The notes beneath the pieces were generated by a model. The model did no database searches. It saw nothing but the letters and a program-made list of their open reading frames with translations, and had not been told where the DNA came from. A program made the position numbers and the translations under genes. Below are positions 35,530-44,770 of a stretch of 64,000 nt of DNA, piece after piece. Position 1 is the first letter of the stretch. The number at the start of each line of letters is the position of its first letter. Origin of the DNA: Sulfurimonas sp. HSL3-2 (GTDB lineage Bacteria > Campylobacterota > Campylobacteria > Campylobacterales > Sulfurimonadaceae); NCBI RefSeq assembly GCF_039645965.1, contig NZ_CP147917.1, positions 310,001 to 374,000 on the forward strand. The letters are read 5' to 3'.

Positions 35530-38091
35530 ATGAAAGAAGAGCTAATAGGACTAACGGATAAAGATGTAGAGGAACGAATTAAACAGTACGGTTATAACGA
35601 GATAGAGGAGAAAAGTGAAAGCTGGGCTATACGCCTTTTTAGACGCTTTTGGGGACCGATACCTTGGATGATAGAGGTCGCTGCTATACTCTCGGCTATC
35701 GTAAAAAGATGGGAAGACTTCATCATCATAACGGTGCTGCTTCTTGTCAACGCGATCGTGGATTTTTACCAGGAATCAAAAGCGCTTAATGCAATCGCAG
35801 TACTTAAAAAGAAACTAGCACGCAGGGCACTTGTATACCGTAACCGGACTTGGACTGAGATAGATGCCAAGATGGTCGTACCGGACGATATCATAAAGCT
35901 TAAAATCGGTGATATAGTCCCTGCTGACGTAGAACTTGTAAAAGGCGACGACACACTGCTTGTCGATCAGTCTGCTTTAACGGGAGAGTCTCTTCCCGTA
36001 GACAAGAACGTAGGTGATGAGCTTTATGCAAATGCCATTATCAAACAGGGTGAGATGATCGCCCGTGTCACAAAGACAGCAAAAAATACCTACTTCGGAA
36101 AGACTGTCGGACTTGTCGCAAAAGCGCAAAAAGAGGAACGCAGCCATTTTCAAAAGATGGTCATCAAAGTAGGAAACTTTCTTATACTTTTAACACTCGT
36201 AATGATAGCCATCATCGTATATCACGGGATCAAGACTAATGAACATGTCATAGAACTGCTGATCTTTGCACTCGTACTTACGATATCTGCTATTCCCATA
36301 GCCATGCCGGCAGTCCTGACCGTAACGATGGCGATCGGTGCCAGAGTCTTAGCAGGTAAGGATGCGATCGTGAGCCGTTTGGCAGCTATTGAAGAACTAG
36401 CTGGTATGGATATACTCTGTTCGGACAAAACGGGCACTCTTACACAAAACTCCATGAGTCTGGCAGAGCCTTATATCATAGGCGAGTATGCAAAAGAGGA
36501 ACTGATGCTCTATGCAGCACTTGCCAGCAAAGAGGAGAACCAAGACCCGATTGAGCGACCTATATTTGATTACATTAAAGAGAATCAGCTTGATTCAAGA
36601 CTTAGAGAGTACGAGATCGAAAAATTTCTTCCATTTGACCCTGTACATAAACGTACACAAGGAATATATCAAAAGGGTGGTATGGAACTCATTGTCACAA
36701 AAGGTGCTCCCCAGATCATCATAGCTCAGTGTGAAGAAAAAGAGTTTGATGTAAAGGAAGCGTTCTCGCAGATAGAACTTTTTGCCTCACGCGGTTTTAG
36801 AACACTCGGTGTTGCTTATAGAAACAGTGATGAAGAGATCTATCATTTTGTAGGGCTCCTTCCTCTATTTGATCCGCCGCGGGAAGATTCAAAAGAGGCC
36901 ATAGAAGCTGCACGTGCAAAAGGTGTGGCGGTAAAAATGGTGACAGGCGATAATATCGCGGTGGCAAAATACATCTCGAGTCTGCTCAGTATCGGTGAAA
37001 ACATCGAGGATATCCATATATTAAAGGGTGAATCTGTTGAGGAGTATATCTATCTTTCAAAAGTTCTCTCTCAAGCGATCGTTAAAAATCTCAATCCGGA
37101 CGATTCTAAAGATGAGGTAGAACAAAGGGTCTCAGATATTTTAAAATATGTTCAGAGAGAACTTTACAATATGCCCATTCCAAAAGGAAGTGTGTTAAAA
37201 CATGAGTCGGAGATAATCTCCATCATAGAAGAGGCAAACGGTTTTGCCCAGGTCTTTCCCGAAGACAAATACTTTATAGTAGAGAAACTTCAAAAAGCTG
37301 ATCATATCGTCGGAATGACTGGAGACGGTGTAAATGATGCACCGGCACTTAAAAAAGCCGACTGCGGGATAGCTGTCAGCGGTGCGACGGATGCAGCGCG
37401 CGCGGCAGCGGATATAGTCTTGATGTCACCGGGTCTGCGGGTGATCATAGATGCTATAGAAGAATCCCGCCGTATCTTTGAAAGGATGAAAAGCTATGCT
37501 ATCTTTCGCATCGCAGAGACCATACGTATAGTCATCTTTATGACTTTAGCCATTGTGATGTATGATTTTTATCCTGTCACGGCACTAATGATCATTATTA
37601 TGGCACTTTTAAATGATATCCCGATAATGACAATAGCTTATGACAATACAAAAGTAAGAGAAAAACCTGTCAGATGGGATATGAAAGAGATATTTGTACT
37701 CTCGTCTTGGCTGGGAATCGCCGGGGTTCTTTCCTCTTTTACCCTGTTTTGGATACTGATGTCTGTTATGGATCTGCCTCTGGCTCTTGTACAGACACTG
37801 TTCTTTGCAAAACTCATAATCGCCGGTCACGGGACTATATATAACACCAGAATAGATGACTGGTTTTTTAAGTCACCGCTCCCGTCATTAAAGCTTTCCG
37901 TCGCGACTTTTGTAAGTGCCATAATAGGACTTGTCATCGCCGTTTACGGATTTGGCCTGATGGAGCCTATCGGCTGGAAATGGGCAGGGGCAATGACACT
38001 TTATGCGTTTGTCTGGTTTATCTTTAACGATGTCGTAAAGATTGGTGTGCTTCGGTACTATAGAAATCGCTACCATAAAGATATTATTTAA
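35530..38091 (+). CDS. Plasma-membrane-type proton-efflux P-type ATPase (P3A)
   Basis: 853 residues. The actuator motif is LTGESLPVD, the phosphorylation site is the Asp of CSDKTGTLTQN, and the hinge region reads MTGDGVNDAPALKKADCGIAVSGATDAARAAADIVL. About ten hydrophobic helices are arranged as in P3A pumps, and the N-terminal WGPIPWMIEVAAILS segment is a signature of the H+-exporting subfamily. It would build or restore proton gradient at the expense of ATP, possibly for pH control. The C-terminus is short with no clear autoinhibitory domain. A perfect 26-base palindrome lies just downstream. Confidence 0.9.
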   Translation: MKEELIGLTDKDVEERIKQYGYNEIEEKSESWAIRLFRRFWGPIPWMIEVAAILSAIVKRWEDFIIITVLLLVNAIVDFYQESKALNAIAVLKKKLARRALVYRNRTWTEIDAKMVVPDDIIKLKIGDIVPADVELVKGDDTLLVDQSALTGESLPVDKNVGDELYANAIIKQGEMIARVTKTAKNTYFGKTVGLVAKAQKEERSHFQKMVIKVGNFLILLTLVMIAIIVYHGIKTNEHVIELLIFALVLTISAIPIAMPAVLTVTMAIGARVLAGKDAIVSRLAAIEELAGMDILCSDKTGTLTQNSMSLAEPYIIGEYAKEELMLYAALASKEENQDPIERPIFDYIKENQLDSRLREYEIEKFLPFDPVHKRTQGIYQKGGMELIVTKGAPQIIIAQCEEKEFDVKEAFSQIELFASRGFRTLGVAYRNSDEEIYHFVGLLPLFDPPREDSKEAIEAARAKGVAVKMVTGDNIAVAKYISSLLSIGENIEDIHILKGESVEEYIYLSKVLSQAIVKNLNPDDSKDEVEQRVSDILKYVQRELYNMPIPKGSVLKHESEIISIIEEANGFAQVFPEDKYFIVEKLQKADHIVGMTGDGVNDAPALKKADCGIAVSGATDAARAAADIVLMSPGLRVIIDAIEESRRIFERMKSYAIFRIAETIRIVIFMTLAIVMYDFYPVTALMIIIMALLNDIPIMTIAYDNTKVREKPVRWDMKEIFVLSSWLGIAGVLSSFTLFWILMSVMDLPLALVQTLFFAKLIIAGHGTIYNTRIDDWFFKSPLPSLKLSVATFVSAIIGLVIAVYGFGLMEPIGWKWAGAMTLYAFVWFIFNDVVKIGVLRYYRNRYHKDII

Positions 38092-38105
38092 AATAGATTG
38101 GGAAG

Positions 38106-38131
38106 GCTTTATCTGCATATGCAGATAAAGC
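38106..38131 (+). terminator. Perfect 26-base palindrome after the P-type ATPase
   Basis: Two 13-base arms without mismatch (38106-38118 and 38119-38131), 14 bases after the stop codon. RNA could form a long stem; no clear T-tract follows, so termination or mRNA-end protection are both possible. Confidence 0.55.
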
Positions 38132-38221
38132 TAAACATCATATATATCTTCTCTTCTTTCTTTCACTATTAAATATTTGCAAAGTTTCTGATTTTTACTT
38201 TTAATTTAGGTTATCTAAGTG

Positions 38222-38227
38222 TATAAT
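38222..38227 (+). promoter_or_regulatory. Putative pckA -10 element
   Basis: GTATAAT with TATAAT at 38222-38227, about 55 bases before the pckA ATG, in AT-rich DNA. GAAGG near 38268 serves as ribosome-binding site. Confidence 0.5.
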
Positions 38228-38281
38228 TTCACATTCAAAATGTTTTTATAAACATTGTATAAACTTTGAAGGCAAAATATT

Positions 38282-39870
38282 ATGGATTCTAAAGAACTTG
38301 AACAGCTTGGACTAAAAAATATAGGTAACATATATTATAATTTAAGTTATGATGATTTGATTAAACACGAGCTGGACAATGGTGAATGTAGTATGACAAG
38401 CAGTGGTGCAACTGCTGTCGATACAGGCGTGTTTACAGGCCGCAGCCCTAAAGATAAATATTTTGTTAATCAAGAACCCTCAAACAAATATATCGCTTGG
38501 GGTGATGTTAACCAGAAGATTGATAAAGCAATATTTGATGAGCTATTTGAACTTTCAAAGCAGCAGCTCTCAGGTAAAGATCTTTACGTAACAGACGTAT
38601 TTACAGGTGCAAGTGCTGCAAGTAAGCGTTCTATCCGTTTTATTACAGAGATAGCTTGGCAGTCACACTTTGTAAAGAACATGTTTATTCGTCCAACTGA
38701 AGAGGAACTAGAAACATTTACATCTCATTTTACTGTTTTAAATGCATGTAAAGCGGTAAATGATAAATGGCAAGAACATAACCTGAATTCTGAAGTGTTC
38801 GTTTTATTCGATATCGAGAGTAACTTAGCGATCATCGGAGGTACATGGTACGGCGGAGAGCTTAAAAAAGGTATCTTCTCTATGATGAACTACTGGCTGC
38901 CTTTAGAGGGTAAACTTTCTATGCACTGTTCTGCAAACATCGGTAAAAACGATGATACTGCACTTTTCTTCGGACTTAGCGGAACGGGAAAAACAACTCT
39001 TTCTACTGACCCTGAACGTCGTCTTATCGGTGATGACGAACATGGATGGGATGATGACGGAGTCTTCAACTTTGAGGGCGGATGTTACGCCAAGGTCATC
39101 AACCTTGATCCAAAAAGCGAACCTGAGATTTTCGGAGCTATCAAAAGAGGTGCTCTTTTAGAAAATGTCGTGACAGACCATGAAGGTGTCGTCGATTACT
39201 CAAACTGTACAAAAACAGAAAACACACGTGTTTCTTACCCGATAGACCACATCAACAACCATGAACCATCTTTAATGGGTGGACATGCTCAAAACATTAT
39301 CTTCTTATCAGCGGATGCTTTTGGTGTCCTTCCTCCTGTAAGTAAACTTACAAAAGAACAAGCGATGTACTACTTCCTAAGCGGTTATACTGCAAAGGTA
39401 GCCGGTACTGAGCGCGGGATCACAGAACCTGTCGCGACATTCAGTGCATGTTTCGGGGAAGCTTTCCTACCGTTACACCCTACAGTTTATGCAAGACTCT
39501 TAGGTGAGAAGATAGATAAACACGGCGTATAAATGTTTATCTTGTAAACACTGGATGGACAGGCGGCGGATACGGCACTGGTAAACGTATGAGTATCAAA
39601 GATACGCGTGCTTGTATCAACTCTATTTTAGACGGAAGTATCAACAACAGTGAGTTTGATATGACAAAAACATTCCGTTTAGCGGTTCCAAAAACTCTTG
39701 GACAGATAGACCCGAATGTATTGAATCCTCGTAATGCTTGGACTAATAAAGATGAGTTCGATAAGACTCGCGATAAACTAGCTTCGATGTTTATAGAAAA
39801 CTTTAAAAAATATCAGACAGAAGATGCAGAGTTCGATTATTCGGAAGCTGGTCCGAAGATCGAAGCGTAA
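38282..39870 (+). pseudogene. pckA: Phosphoenolpyruvate carboxykinase (ATP), interrupted by a frameshift
   Basis: Full family length is present, but in two frames. Frame one (38282-39532) gives 416 residues with the P-loop GLSGTGKTT (231-239), the substrate region TGRSPKDKY, and ends KIDKHGV-stop. Frame two resumes at once with VYLVNTGWTGG... and continues to 39870. Removing the two bases TA at 39530-39531 restores HGV-N-VYLVNTGWTGG, the normal PckA sequence, and about 528 residues in total. As written, the product lacks the last ~110 residues, so activity would be lost unless it is a sequencing error or ribosomes shift frame. The enzyme converts oxaloacetate to phosphoenolpyruvate in gluconeogenesis. 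A hairpin follows. Confidence 0.88.
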
Positions 39871-39885
39871 AGAACCTCTTTACAT

Positions 39886-39906
39886 GTAAGAGCCAGGCGC
39901 TCTTAC
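39886..39906. terminator. Hairpin between convergent pckA and proC
   Basis: Eight-base stem (39886-39893 with 39899-39906), five-base loop, followed on the plus strand by TACTCTTTT. The 5' arm overlaps the iterated palindrome TTACATGTAA at 39880-39889. Confidence 0.65.
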
Positions 39907-39920
39907 TACTCTTTTAAAAC

Positions 39921-40685
39921 TTATAGCTCGGTAGCTCTTTTATAAGCAGCTTCTATAGCTTTTATACACCCGTTTCTTACTCCGTTTTCCTCTAATGCAC
40001 TATATCCCGCAGCAGTAGTTCCGCCAGGACTCATTACGGCATCTTTAAAGACAGCAGGATGCACATCTTGGATAATATCGCCGAATCCTGCAAACAGCCC
40101 GCGCATAAGCGTCATGGCATCATCACGTTTAAGCCCCTGCTTGACTGCACCGTCTGCAAGAGCTTCAGCAATAAGTGCTAAATATGCAGGACCGCTTCCA
40201 GCTAGAGCCGTAGCAATATTGAGCTCTTTTTCTGAAGATACCCAAAGCGTGTAGCCGATAGAGCTGAATATATTAATAGCTTCCTCTTTACAAGCTTCGT
40301 CACCGGTAAGCGTCGTCATCGATTTCTTGATGTTTGCTGCGAGATTCGGCATTGAGCGTACATAATTCTTGGCATCAATATTAGCTTTTAAGATCTCAAT
40401 AGCAGTTCCCGCTAAAACAGAGTATAAAGCTTTGGCTTTTCCTTTTATCATGCTCTTCATAGCTGTGATATTGGCAGGTTTTACACAGAGTATCAGACTT
40501 TTGTCTTCTGCGTTAAAATCTTTATAAAGTGTCTTTTTGATATCTGTTTTTAATCTTGCTTCAAAATCATCAAGCTTGCTCATATCGCGTCCGACAACTT
40601 CTACATCGTACGTAGATACCAGTCCTGATGCTATTGCAAAGGCCATATTTCCGTTACCGATAAGTGTTATTTTAGACTTCATCAT
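39921..40685 (-). CDS. proC: Pyrroline-5-carboxylate reductase
   Basis: 254 residues. It catalyses the last step of proline synthesis, reducing pyrroline-5-carboxylate with NAD(P)H. The N-terminal nucleotide-binding motif is GNGNMAFAIASGL, and the C-terminal signature region contains VMSPGGTTAAGYSALEENGVR. The protein is slightly shorter than the ~270 of E. coli. ATG 40685 overlaps the fliW stop by four bases (ATGA). The fliW-proC pairing is conserved in Campylobacter. Confidence 0.95.
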   Translation of the reverse strand: MMKSKITLIGNGNMAFAIASGLVSTYDVEVVGRDMSKLDDFEARLKTDIKKTLYKDFNAEDKSLILCVKPANITAMKSMIKGKAKALYSVLAGTAIEILKANIDAKNYVRSMPNLAANIKKSMTTLTGDEACKEEAINIFSSIGYTLWVSSEKELNIATALAGSGPAYLALIAEALADGAVKQGLKRDDAMTLMRGLFAGFGDIIQDVHPAVFKDAVMSPGGTTAAGYSALEENGVRNGCIKAIEAAYKRATEL

Positions 40686-41068
40686 TGATCTTTATTTAAA
40701 AAGTTTGAAAGTTTTTCTGCTACTGCATACGGTGAGTTGTCAGCTAGGATGACTTGTGCCATTGTATTGTTATCGAGATTAAACACTAACGGTCCTACAA
40801 AATTTACAAAAGATTCTTCGATTGGTGTATTGATAATCAGCATATTGTAGATCAATAGGTTCGATTTTTCATTGATCTCCATAAGTGTTTGTATTGCAGT
40901 CGGGATTTCAAAATCATATTCACGTAAAACAAAAGGGTTTATAAGTGTAAAAGATGGCTCAGGCGCATCTGTGACTTGGAGTCTCGCAAAGACGTCATCT
41001 ATCTTAGTCAACTCCATTTTTGTTATGTTTTCAAAACCTAACAAGGGACTTTTGATCTCAAATATCAT
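40682..41068 (-). CDS. fliW: Flagellar assembly factor FliW
   Basis: 128 residues from ATG 41068, which has AAAGGT upstream; the longer in-frame extension is rejected because FliW starts with MIFEIKSPLLGFENI. Other family residues are FTLINPFVL and a central VGPLVFNLDNNTMAQVIL. FliW binds flagellin and the mRNA regulator CsrA, balancing flagellin synthesis with secretion; in Campylobacterota it is a key post-transcriptional switch. It is the first gene of a fliW-proC operon, divergent from bamD-lon. Confidence 0.92.
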   Translation of the reverse strand: MIFEIKSPLLGFENITKMELTKIDDVFARLQVTDAPEPSFTLINPFVLREYDFEIPTAIQTLMEINEKSNLLIYNMLIINTPIEESFVNFVGPLVFNLDNNTMAQVILADNSPYAVAEKLSNFLNKDQ

Positions 41069-41189
41069 AAATAAACCTTTATAATAACATTGGCAATATT
41101 GTAGCATATTTGCATTAATTTGGTAACCGATTAATGTAGTGTAACAATTATTTTCGATAAAATACCAATCTAACACATAAGGATATATT

Positions 41190-41939
41190 TTGATACTAAC
41201 AAAAACACTATTACCATTACTTTTACTCTTTATTGTTTTTACCGGATGTAGTAAAAATGATGACGAATATAATAAACCTGCCATGTATTGGTACTCTAAG
41301 ATAATAGAAAGCGTTTCAAACGGAAATCTGGAAAAAGCAGATAATTACTACAGCTCACTTCAAGGTGAACATATCGGATCGCCTCTGCTTCGCGAAGCAA
41401 CTTTGATCCTTGCAGTAGCGCATATGTATTATGAAGAGTATCTGCTGAGTGAACACTTTTTAGACGAGTATGTAAAAAGATATGCGAATGCCAACGAGAA
41501 AGAGTATTCAGAATTTTTAGAGATCAAAGCGAAATATATGGCTCTGCCGAACCCGCGTCGTGATCAGGCTTTAATAGATGAAGCGATAGAGTCGGCAAAG
41601 AGCTTTAAGCTGAAGTACCCGAACTCTGTCTACTATCCGATCGTGGATACGATGTTGACAAGACTTTATATGGCAAGAGCAGCTTTAAATGAGACGATCG
41701 CATCTCTTTATGACAGGATAGATAAACCAAAAAGTGCAAAGTACTACAGAGATGTTCAGCCTCAGCCGTGGATAAAATGGGATGAAATAGATCGTGCCAA
41801 TACTCCATGGTACAGAGAGTGGTTTGAAGGTGACGGAAGTGCAAGCTGGTATGGATTTTTAATCCCGGATACCCGCAGTGTCGTATCAAGAAATAGTATT
41901 CAAAGTGATGATAATAGTACAAATGATGGAGAAAAATAA
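41190..41939 (+). CDS. bamD: Outer-membrane assembly lipoprotein BamD
   Basis: 249 residues with lipobox FTGCS (Cys20). The protein is mainly helical with TPR-like repeats (MYWYSKIIESVSNGNLEKADNYYSSL; EEYLLSEHFLDEYVKRY; IDEAIESAKSFKLKYPNSVY), the BamD pattern of the BAM complex, which inserts beta-barrel proteins such as the porin at 18380. The start is TTG 41190, supported by AAGGA seven bases upstream and by the signal peptide that begins there. The stop overlaps the lon start by one base. The bamD-lon order is known in Campylobacter. Confidence 0.88.
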   Translation: MILTKTLLPLLLLFIVFTGCSKNDDEYNKPAMYWYSKIIESVSNGNLEKADNYYSSLQGEHIGSPLLREATLILAVAHMYYEEYLLSEHFLDEYVKRYANANEKEYSEFLEIKAKYMALPNPRRDQALIDEAIESAKSFKLKYPNSVYYPIVDTMLTRLYMARAALNETIASLYDRIDKPKSAKYYRDVQPQPWIKWDEIDRANTPWYREWFEGDGSASWYGFLIPDTRSVVSRNSIQSDDNSTNDGEK

Positions 41940-44359
41940 TGATGCAATTAAGTAATTATAGTGAATTTCCTACAAACATCCCTGTTATAGCAGAAGATGA
42001 AATATTTTTATATCCGTTTATGATATCTCCGCTTTTTTTAAGCGATGAAAGCAATATCGCAGCTGCAAACAAAGCGATGGACGAGAATACACTGGTTATC
42101 GTTTGTTCTACACAACCGGGACATGAAGCCAAAAGAGATTTTGATTCGCTTTACAAAGTAGGGGTCATCGGCTCGATTATGAGAAAGGTCTCTCTTCCAG
42201 ACGGCAGGGTCAAAGTCCTTTTCCAAGGTCTTGCACGCGGTGAAATACTTTCACATGTAAGCGATTCGCCGCTTATCGCTAATGTCAATGTCCTTAACTC
42301 AAGTGTAGCAAACGAACTGAGAATGGATGCGGTCTTAGAAGTCGTCAGAGAAAAAGTGCGTGCACTCTCTCAAGTCAGCAACTATTTCCCGCCGGATCTT
42401 CTTCGTACGATCGAAGAAAACCATGAGTACAATCGTATAGTCGATCTTATCTGTAGTACCATCAAGCTAAAAAAAGAGCAGGCGTATAAGCTTTTTTCCG
42501 AGACTAATATTGAAAGCCGCTTTCTTATCCTTATCGATTATCTGATAGAAGAGATCGAGGCCAACAAGCTTCAAAAAGAGATAAGAAGCAAAGTACATTC
42601 AAAGATCGAAAAAGTCAATAAAGAGTACTTTTTAAAAGAGCAGTTAAAACAGATACAGCGTGAACTCGGAACGGATACACAGCGTGAAGAGGAGATAGAA
42701 GAGTATCGTAAAAAACTGGCTGCTAAAAAAGAGAAGATGGGTGAGGATGCATATAAAGAGATCAACAAACAGATCGAAAGATATGCAAGAATGCATCCTG
42801 ATTCTGCAGATGCGGGGATGATACAGACCTACTTAGAGTGGACTCTGGATATCCCGTTCGGTGAACTTGCGAAGAAGTCATTGAAGATAGAAAACGTTGA
42901 AAAACAGCTAGATGAAGATCACTTTTCATTGAAAAAACCTAAAGAGAGAATAGTAGAATATTTTGCAGTAAAAGAGCTTCTTGAACTTAGAGGCAAAAAA
43001 GACGGCGATGCGGCAGGTGCTATACTTTGTTTTAACGGACCTCCGGGTGTGGGTAAAACATCATTGGCAAACTCTATTGCAAAAGCACTTCACCGTCCGC
43101 TTGTACGTATTGCACTTGGCGGTCTTGAAGATGTCAATGAGCTTCGCGGTCACAGACGAACATATATAGGTGCGATGCCCGGACGTATAGCGCAAGGACT
43201 TATCGACGCTAAAAAGATGAATCCTGTTATCGTCCTTGATGAGATAGACAAAGTAGCTCGTTCTCATAGAGGCGATCCGACGGCAGTCCTTTTAGAGATA
43301 CTCGATCCTGAACAGAATAAAGAGTTTAGAGATTACTATCTAAATTTCAATATAGATCTAAGAGATGTTATATTTATAGCGACAGCAAATGATCTAGGCG
43401 GCATACCGGCTCCATTACGTGATAGAATGGAGTTTATCACAGTTACTAGTTATACACCTCAAGAAAAGTTTGAGATAGCCAAGAGATATCTGCTTCCACA
43501 AGAGCTTAAAAAACATGGTCTTAAAACTTCTGAGCTTGTTGTCTCAAAAACAGCTCTTCATGAGATCATTCATAAATATACACGTGAAGCCGGTGTAAGA
43601 AACCTAAGACGAAGAATAGCAGACCTAACAAGAAAAGCAGCAAAGATACTGCTTCAAAACTCAGAACAATCTAAAGTCTCTGTTTCTATTAAAAACCTGA
43701 AAGACTTTTTTGATAAAAGCGTATTTGAGATAGAAAAGACAGACAAAGTACCTGTTGTGGGTATGGTCAATGGTCTTGCGTGGACAAGTGTCGGCGGGGA
43801 TGTCTTAAAGATAGAATCTATCCGTATTAAGGGTAAAGGCAATATGCAGTTAACAGGAAGTCTTGGCGATGTCATGAAAGAGTCGGCAAGAATCGCGTTA
43901 AGTGTCGTAAAGACGTTGATCGATGAGGGTAAACTGGAAATAGAGTCTTATAACATTCCTCTGACATATAAAGAACAAGAGGAAGATAGTGCTATTGATC
44001 ATAGTGAAGTGTATAAAAGGTACGATCTTCATGTCCACGTTCCAGACGGAGCGACTCCAAAAGACGGGCCTAGTGCAGGTATAGCGATGACGACTGTTAT
44101 GGCATCGATTCTTAGTTCTAAAAAAGTACGCTCTGACCTTGCGATGACCGGAGAAGTCTCTTTAAGAGGTGATGTCCTGCCGATAGGCGGATTGAAAGAG
44201 AAATTGATCGCTGCGCATAAAGCAGGGATGACAAAAGTTATTATTCCACAGAAAAACTATGAGAGAGATCTTGTCGATATTCCAAAAGAGATCCAAGATG
44301 ATCTTGAGATAGTAGGGGTTACAAGAATAGAGCAAGTGCTTAAGTTAGCACTTGTGTAA
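41939..44359 (+). CDS. lon: ATP-dependent protease Lon
   Basis: 806 residues. N-terminal substrate-binding domain (1-200), long coiled coil (200-300), AAA+ domain with Walker A GPPGVGKT (367-374) and Walker B VIVLDEIDK, then the Ser-Lys protease domain with catalytic Ser712 in KDGPSAGIA and the Lys in GGLKEKLIAAHKAG. Lon degrades damaged and regulatory proteins in the cytoplasm. ATG 41939 overlaps the bamD stop; a second ATG three bases on is an equal candidate. Confidence 0.97.
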   Translation: MMQLSNYSEFPTNIPVIAEDEIFLYPFMISPLFLSDESNIAAANKAMDENTLVIVCSTQPGHEAKRDFDSLYKVGVIGSIMRKVSLPDGRVKVLFQGLARGEILSHVSDSPLIANVNVLNSSVANELRMDAVLEVVREKVRALSQVSNYFPPDLLRTIEENHEYNRIVDLICSTIKLKKEQAYKLFSETNIESRFLILIDYLIEEIEANKLQKEIRSKVHSKIEKVNKEYFLKEQLKQIQRELGTDTQREEEIEEYRKKLAAKKEKMGEDAYKEINKQIERYARMHPDSADAGMIQTYLEWTLDIPFGELAKKSLKIENVEKQLDEDHFSLKKPKERIVEYFAVKELLELRGKKDGDAAGAILCFNGPPGVGKTSLANSIAKALHRPLVRIALGGLEDVNELRGHRRTYIGAMPGRIAQGLIDAKKMNPVIVLDEIDKVARSHRGDPTAVLLEILDPEQNKEFRDYYLNFNIDLRDVIFIATANDLGGIPAPLRDRMEFITVTSYTPQEKFEIAKRYLLPQELKKHGLKTSELVVSKTALHEIIHKYTREAGVRNLRRRIADLTRKAAKILLQNSEQSKVSVSIKNLKDFFDKSVFEIEKTDKVPVVGMVNGLAWTSVGGDVLKIESIRIKGKGNMQLTGSLGDVMKESARIALSVVKTLIDEGKLEIESYNIPLTYKEQEEDSAIDHSEVYKRYDLHVHVPDGATPKDGPSAGIAMTTVMASILSSKKVRSDLAMTGEVSLRGDVLPIGGLKEKLIAAHKAGMTKVIIPQKNYERDLVDIPKEIQDDLEIVGVTRIEQVLKLALV

Positions 44360-44367
44360 AGACAGTT

Positions 44368-44396
44368 GTAAACTATCTTTTATATAGATAGTTTAC
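44368..44396. terminator. Bidirectional hairpin between lon and the response regulator
   Basis: An 11-base perfect stem (44368-44378 with 44386-44396) and a seven-base T/A loop. The stop codon of the response regulator gene (minus strand) lies in the loop, so the terminator and the end of the gene overlap. It sits directly after lon. Confidence 0.7.
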
Positions 44397-44757
44397 TGAT
44401 CTGATCAGCCAGATCGTGAGCACGTACCGGCTTCATTAAAAAGCCGTTTGCTCCGCTTTCTAACGCTTCACTTTTCTTCGTTTCATCAGTCGTAAGCATA
44501 ATAACCGGCATCTGCTGCAGGTTCTCATCAGCACGTACTACTTTTAGCATCTCTAATCCACCCATGACAGGCATAATGATATCTAACAAAATGATATCTA
44601 TATCATCCGTAGATTTTAGTATTCCTATCGCATCGGCACCGTTTCTTGCTTCTACGACTTCAGATATATTATCATGTTTTAACAGCATTGATTTTAGCAG
44701 CTTTAGATTGATCATATCATCATCTACAGCTAAAATTTTTAATTTTTTATTTGACAT
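44380..44757 (-). CDS. CheY-like single-domain response regulator
   Basis: 125 residues consisting only of a receiver domain. Acidic pocket VDDD (11-14), phosphoacceptor Asp59 (LLDIIMP), Thr89/90 (MLTT) and Lys109 (FLMKPV) are all present. No output domain, so it would act by protein binding or as a phosphate relay/sink. It is the last gene of a four-gene row (PAS protein, HPt protein, hybrid kinase, this) and 13 bases from the kinase gene, so it is the probable final acceptor of that phosphorelay. Confidence 0.9.
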   Translation of the reverse strand: MSNKKLKILAVDDDMINLKLLKSMLLKHDNISEVVEARNGADAIGILKSTDDIDIILLDIIMPVMGGLEMLKVVRADENLQQMPVIMLTTDETKKSEALESGANGFLMKPVRAHDLADQISKLSI

Positions 44758-44770
44758 CTTTCATCCTTGA

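Noticed and set aside
41069-41284. 72-residue N-terminal extension of FliW
   Set aside because: The extension runs through the divergent promoter region and overlaps bamD, and FliW proteins begin at the ATG at 41068.
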